Assembly: GCA_030765055.1 (NCBI GenBank)
Contig: CM060953.1
Location: 22,152,187 to 22,216,186, forward strand
Direction of reading: 5' to 3'
Source: Mantis religiosa
Lineage: Eukaryota > Arthropoda > Insecta > Mantodea > Mantidae
DNA: 64,000 nt
Shown here: in pieces, positions 33,301 through 39,300 of the stretch
How the letters are laid out: the number at the start of each line of letters is the position of its first letter
Position numbering within the stretch: the stretch's first letter is position 1
Notes under the pieces: generated by a model
Seen by the model: only the letters and a program-made list of their open reading frames with translations
Database searches by the model: none
What the model was told of the DNA's origin: nothing
Position numbers and translations under genes: made by a program

Positions 33301-36300
33301 GCAGGTGTAGTGTAAAGAGATGGAGAAAATTAAGAATCCTTACAAAAGACACTTCAATATAAATAATTATAAAGAAAATTTGTGGTTGTTGGATGGCAGC
33401 AGTAACTCCAGAACTACCCACACCACTGGATCAAGCTTGAGTCGCATTAGAGCCGATGATGCGAACAATAGTTTGTGAAACATGTCCTCAATATAGGTAC
33501 GTAAGTGAAGCTAATGTGTAATAAGTACAACTCATCTATAATTAAATAACGACCACAAATAGTTTTTCCGATTAATTTTGATGTCACTGTTACCAAATTC
33601 CTCCAATCACCATAATATGCTACACGCTTTTATGGAGAAGCTCTAGCAGAAAATTGTTTTAAATTTCTTAAAAAAGTTTGTTTACACTTCAAATTAAAAA
33701 TTTGCAAAACTACTTTTATTAAACATGTCGTAGGTACAAGGCTAATGCAATAGTCAAATCTTTTAGAAGCATCTTTGAAACTAGCTTTGAAATTTCAAGT
33801 TTTCATGATCATATGAAAAATGAACATTGACTTAGCACTTGAAAACCAAGTACTTATGTGAAGTGTTTTACAAATTTACACCAATAACAAAAAACATCTT
33901 TGAAATGGTTAATACTACAAAAAAATTTGCCAATTTTGTGTTCTAAAGAGATCTCACATTGTGTGTAGTTATTGTCTATTTCTTTCTGTTTACCAGTTAT
34001 ACAAAACTTATTGAGAATGATGAGACCTTCACCAGTTATTTGCATAGTATTTAACATATACATTTTCTTTGGCAAGCAAATATTAACATACTGTAACAAA
34101 GAATGGCACACCTACACCAGATGCGACGTTGCGTAGCGCCTGCACCAGATGTAGTGTTCAAAGTAAGTCTTCACCTGATGTAATGTTCCATGTAACTTAC
34201 GTGATTGAACGTCACTTACTGTTTCCACCCGAAGGGGAAACTTTAGGAGCTAGCTCAGAGAGTTCTTTCCTAAGGGAGGCTAGTATATGATGATTATCTT
34301 AAATAAATGACAAACAAATGATTGGTATAGTGTTAATATATATAAAGCTACTATAAGTAAACTGCAAACAAAATGCAGTTGGTGTGACTTAACAAAACTG
34401 AAGTCCTTCAGCTTCCCCCTCTACCATTATTATAGGTTGCCTCTCCCCCATCGCATGGGCTGCACTGGTCAACTGTGTCACTCTTTTATACTGGGTATCA
34501 TTATATACCTATTTCACAAGAGCCACCTCTGATTGGAGTATTGGAAATGCAAGAAGACTTTGAAGGCTGACAATTTATTTTACTGGACGTTTTTAATACA
34601 ACTGAAAATCAAATCATCATTTACATACACATATTTCATGTTTGTATGGTTTGCACTCTTGTCGCATGCAGGAAGGGAGGGGTGGAAGTCACATGATGCT
34701 TGGATGATTAGGTGGGAAGGTTATGTTCGTCCATATGCACACCGACTGCAGTTTGTTCACACTCTATAATCTACCTAATAAACAGAAGAGTTAAGATTGG
34801 CCAATAAAAGTCAGCTGTTGGCTTTACCTTGGCGGAGGTTCCTGGCATGTCAAGTTCTATTGTTGAAGATGGTCAAAGCAAGTTTTGAAGAGGCGCATGT
34901 CGCAGGTTCATCTTAGCACGTGTGAGACTGTTCCCATTAAGCCAATTTCCAGGGGTTTTAAATATTAAAATCCTAGCCTATAAAGTGGCTTATTAAAGAT
35001 TGTCAGATATGGTAGCTAAGCTGACAATATGCGAGTGATGAGTAAGCATAGTTCTTAAGGAATCGCACATCTGTTAATGTAACAAGAGATGTAAAATGAA
35101 CTTCCAGGAAATGACTATCCTGACAGGAAGTTGAGTGTTTTGGGCTTCACTCCTTTGTCTTTGAATATTTAAATTTTATATATTTACACCTGTCAAATCT
35201 ACAAAATATTTTTGCAACAATATGGTACTTTAAAATTTTAAAAAGTCCATGTACTAGTGGTTTGGGATAAAAGATTTACTCAATTTGTTTAATTTAGCAA
35301 ACTTCAAAATGTGTATTCCCAGTACTACACTGGCAAAACAAGAATGCTTATCAGAAAAAATTTGCAACACAAATGTTTGCCTGAACTTATCATACATACA
35401 TTGCGAGTCCAGTGTATGTATACTCTACATACACCTTTTGAAATTACATAATACAAAGGAGATACCCAGGTATGTATCATATGTATCGGATAAATTGCAA
35501 GGGCTGTGACAACTTTTACATTGGAAAAACAAAAAGGAACTTGAACATTAGGCTTAAAGAGCATTTTAGAAACAACAGGAACAAAGAAACAGATAAATCG
35601 GCGATAACATACCATTTTTGGAAGGAGAATCATGATATAGAACAAGAAATTCACTTATTAAAAAGTGTCCAACATCCAGCTGCATTAATCACGTGGGATA
35701 AAAATCTTCATAAAGAAATATGAAAGAAAATTGTTTAATTTTGACAATACCTTTGAAGAAAACCCAAACTTAAAGTTCATCAAGATACTGACAGAGACGC
35801 ACCTATCACCTCCAATGAATTCACCGAACCAATGTCCATTAGTCGACAACAGCTGATGATGTTAGGAAGATCCTAACAAAACGCGTTCTAGGTAAATACT
35901 AGCAATAAGTGGACCACTGAGTACAGTTCGACTCAAAATTATATTAATTTTGTGCTTCATTGTATCATAGTCTTACACATTGGAATATGTATACTCTGAT
36001 CAGATATAATCATGTCTTCTGAACAGGCAGACGCAAGAAATCTTACCATATAGACACACACAGCTTCCAATCGCTCTATTTGTGTTTTGTAACTTACTGT
36101 ACGTCAACTTACTAATATTTCACTCTTATAATCGACCACATAATACTTGATAAGGAACAATTACAGCGCTAGTCACCTGAAGGTCAATACCCCTCAATGC
36201 TCTGTCAAGCATTTTGGATGAAATATACTTAAATGCAATTTTTGGAAATTAATCCACAAATATTATTGGTGAATACAGTGTTAAAATACCTCAGGGCATC

Positions 36301-39300
36301 AGCTCCCATGCTGAAAGGGTGTGTCACAAATAAATGTGATGTGCTATATTCACATTATTTTACTCATCATTTATTAGGCCACCCGTGGCCAAGATGTTAG
36401 ACTGCTCGACTCTCAACAAGGTGGCCCGGGTTCTACATAAAATATAATTATTTGTAACAAAACTTCACTTATCTTTTATGGGAATTAAAAGATAAGTGAA
36501 GTTTTGTTACAAATAATTATATTTTATGTAGTATTTGTTGCTTCACTGTTGCTAGCTTCTATTTTTTACATATTAATTGACCTGGGTTCGATCGCAGGAC
36601 ACCGCATGTGAGATTTGTGGACAACATAGCACAGGGGAAGGTTTCTTTTCAAGATCCCAGGTTTCCCCCACCATCATTCCACCAATTGCTCCATTATCAC
36701 CTCTCCTCATTGTCATCTACTTCTCTCACTCTCATACCAGGCATCAGGCTGATCACTTCTACTAATGCAATAAATTGAGGAGCCCATATTTGTAAGAGTT
36801 AGCATGGAAGGGAGATCCTGAAACTAAATTAAAACTGGTAAGTTCCAATTACTGCATACCCAAAATGATTTAGTAGCAGGAGCTATTTCCAAAGTAGGAA
36901 TAGATAGAGCAATTGGAGCAATAGATAAATTTTGTAAGGAATGGAGTCTTAGAATTAATGTAAAAAAAAATCAAAATTATGGTATTTAAGAAAGGCAACA
37001 AGTTAAGAAAAGAGGAGAAATGCTATAGGCAAGGAAGAGAAATTGAGATGGTCATTAGATTTAATTATTTAGGAGTACAATTAAGTAGTAAGGGGGGTTG
37101 GAAAGAGCAAAAGAGAATGGCAATGGCAAAAGGTAAAGTTGCATTAAAAGCTATTAAAGCATTTCCTTTCTTGGAAGCATGCCTAGATAAATTATCAGGA
37201 ATGCAAATAAAACAGCTGGAGAGAATTTACACAGCTGTAGTAGAAGCAAAAATGCTGTATGGGGTAGAGATATGGGATTTGGAGGAGGGGAGTGCAAATA
37301 TGAATGTGATACATAGAAACTTTTGCAAACAAGTTTTGGGCTTACCATGAGCTTCACCAAATGGAGTGGTGCAAGCAGAATTGGGAAGACTGGGAACTAG
37401 AGGGATAATGGTGGAAAGGGTGTTTAAATTTTGGGCAAGAATTAGGAGTTTAGATGAGCAGAATATTCTGCATCAATGCTTGATAGTACAGGAAAGACTA
37501 AATCAGAAAGATTCATGGCTAAATAAGATAAAAGAAATGATTTTAGTTAATTGATGGAAATTAATCATTTCTTTACACTAGCTGTATATAGGCTAAGGTT
37601 TTTGATAGAGTCAACATGAAAAAATTCAATGCCATGGCCGGGATTTGAACCACGGACCTCCTGGTTTCCGTCCAGTCGCTCTTAACCTTTGAGCTACTAT
37701 GGCCAACATGCTGTACTGACATTAAATTCTCCATTTGACTCATATTTTCCCAGTAGACCACTAGGGGCTCTCGCATCCGAGATACACCATTTGTGGCAAC
37801 TTACTATCGTAAGTACTTGAGTCCCAGGCTTCATCATTTAACTCTTATTATTTTAGTTAATTGATGGAAATTAATCATTTCTTTACACTAGCCATATATA
37901 GGCCAAGGTATTGAATTTTTCATGTTGACTATCAAAAACCCAAATAAAAAAAAAAATAAAAAAAAATGTATATCCAAAAACCGTGATAAAGTTATAAATT
38001 TTGAAATCCCAGCATTAAATGAAGTATTAAAACTTAGTGCCCCTAACACCAGATGGCAGAGTGATCGGAGCTCCGTAGTAGTGGGAGAAGAGGAATGTTC
38101 ATTTAGTCACCAAACAGCTGAGGATGAGATCGAATGATCTTGAAAACGTTTCAATTATACAAGTAAGTGAAGTTTGAGTGTAAACATAGTGACTCATAAA
38201 TCAAACTCAAAAATGAAGAATACTTCACTGTTAATAATGCTTCTGCTTTTAATATTTATCTGCAAAATAGATGCTTGGGGTGTTGGTCTATAGGTTGGCA
38301 ACAGAAGCTGAAGCCAATAACCATGTCAACAGCACTACAACTTCGAGGTTGCTTTGGCAGATTCTGTCAGTCCCCATGCGTGCCTCCGATGTTGGACTTA
38401 GACAAAATTTCTTACGGGACATGTTCTAAAGAATATCAGTCTCCAGATGTTAAGAAATGTTCATTTTATGGCAAAAACAGCATTATTCAATTCGGTTAAA
38501 GTAGATACATAATTTTACATGTGCAGTAAGCTTAGAAGAAACAGCGTTTACCAGTCAATCCTCCCTCCCCATTTACATGCAACATTTTACTACAGAAAAT
38601 CAGCTAAAGACATCCTCTTGCCATGCTTGTAAGCCAATATCATTCAATACTACCAACAGAGATTTAAGAAGAACTACAACTTACATAAGTTTTGAGAATA
38701 ATTGTATACCTTTAACATTGCTGTACATGACTGCAGTAGTATATAGTAGTTTAATTCTCATTTCAGACAAGCCCAATATATTGATCATTAGAAATTCACC
38801 ATAAATTTGTCTAATCAAAGGCATTTCCAACACCATGGAAACACTAAATTTTTCATTTCTTGGCACCTCTGCACAAGGATTTCTACTTACAATGATCATA
38901 TCTGTAGCACACTTCTAGTTGACAAACCTCACGATAACCAAATAACTCTATATTGTTAACTAAGCTATCAGGTGTGAAACAAATGCAATAATTTCTACTT
39001 ATCCCTTTTGATAAGCTACCATATCCAAACGGAGAAAATTAAGTGCTTTGTCCATTTGCTATCTCCTACTTTATGCAACTCAAAATCAAGTTTAAGTCAC
39101 TCTACAGGCAGAGTTCCCAACATGAAACTAACACTGCCATTTTCATGCACAGTGGTCCTTCATCATAGATTTACAGCAATTAAAGAAACCTCAAAAATGA
39201 TAAAGAAGCCTCTGAGCAAAATTAGGTGGTCTTTTATGCCCACAGCTGTTAAAGATCCATAAATAAAACTCAATCCTTACTCAAATAAGGACTCATTTAT

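Larger units (their letters stand above)
35427..35986 (+). mobile_element. Penelope-like element, 560-bp 5'-truncated copy (family of C)
   Basis: Bounded by the perfect 11-bp repeat ATGTATACTCT (35416-35426 and 35987-35997). Contains the GIY-YIG coding end, a terminal repeat with hammerhead and the 3' tail TGCTTCATTGTATCATAGTC. Unlike copy C it has no inverted arm. Confidence 0.92.
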
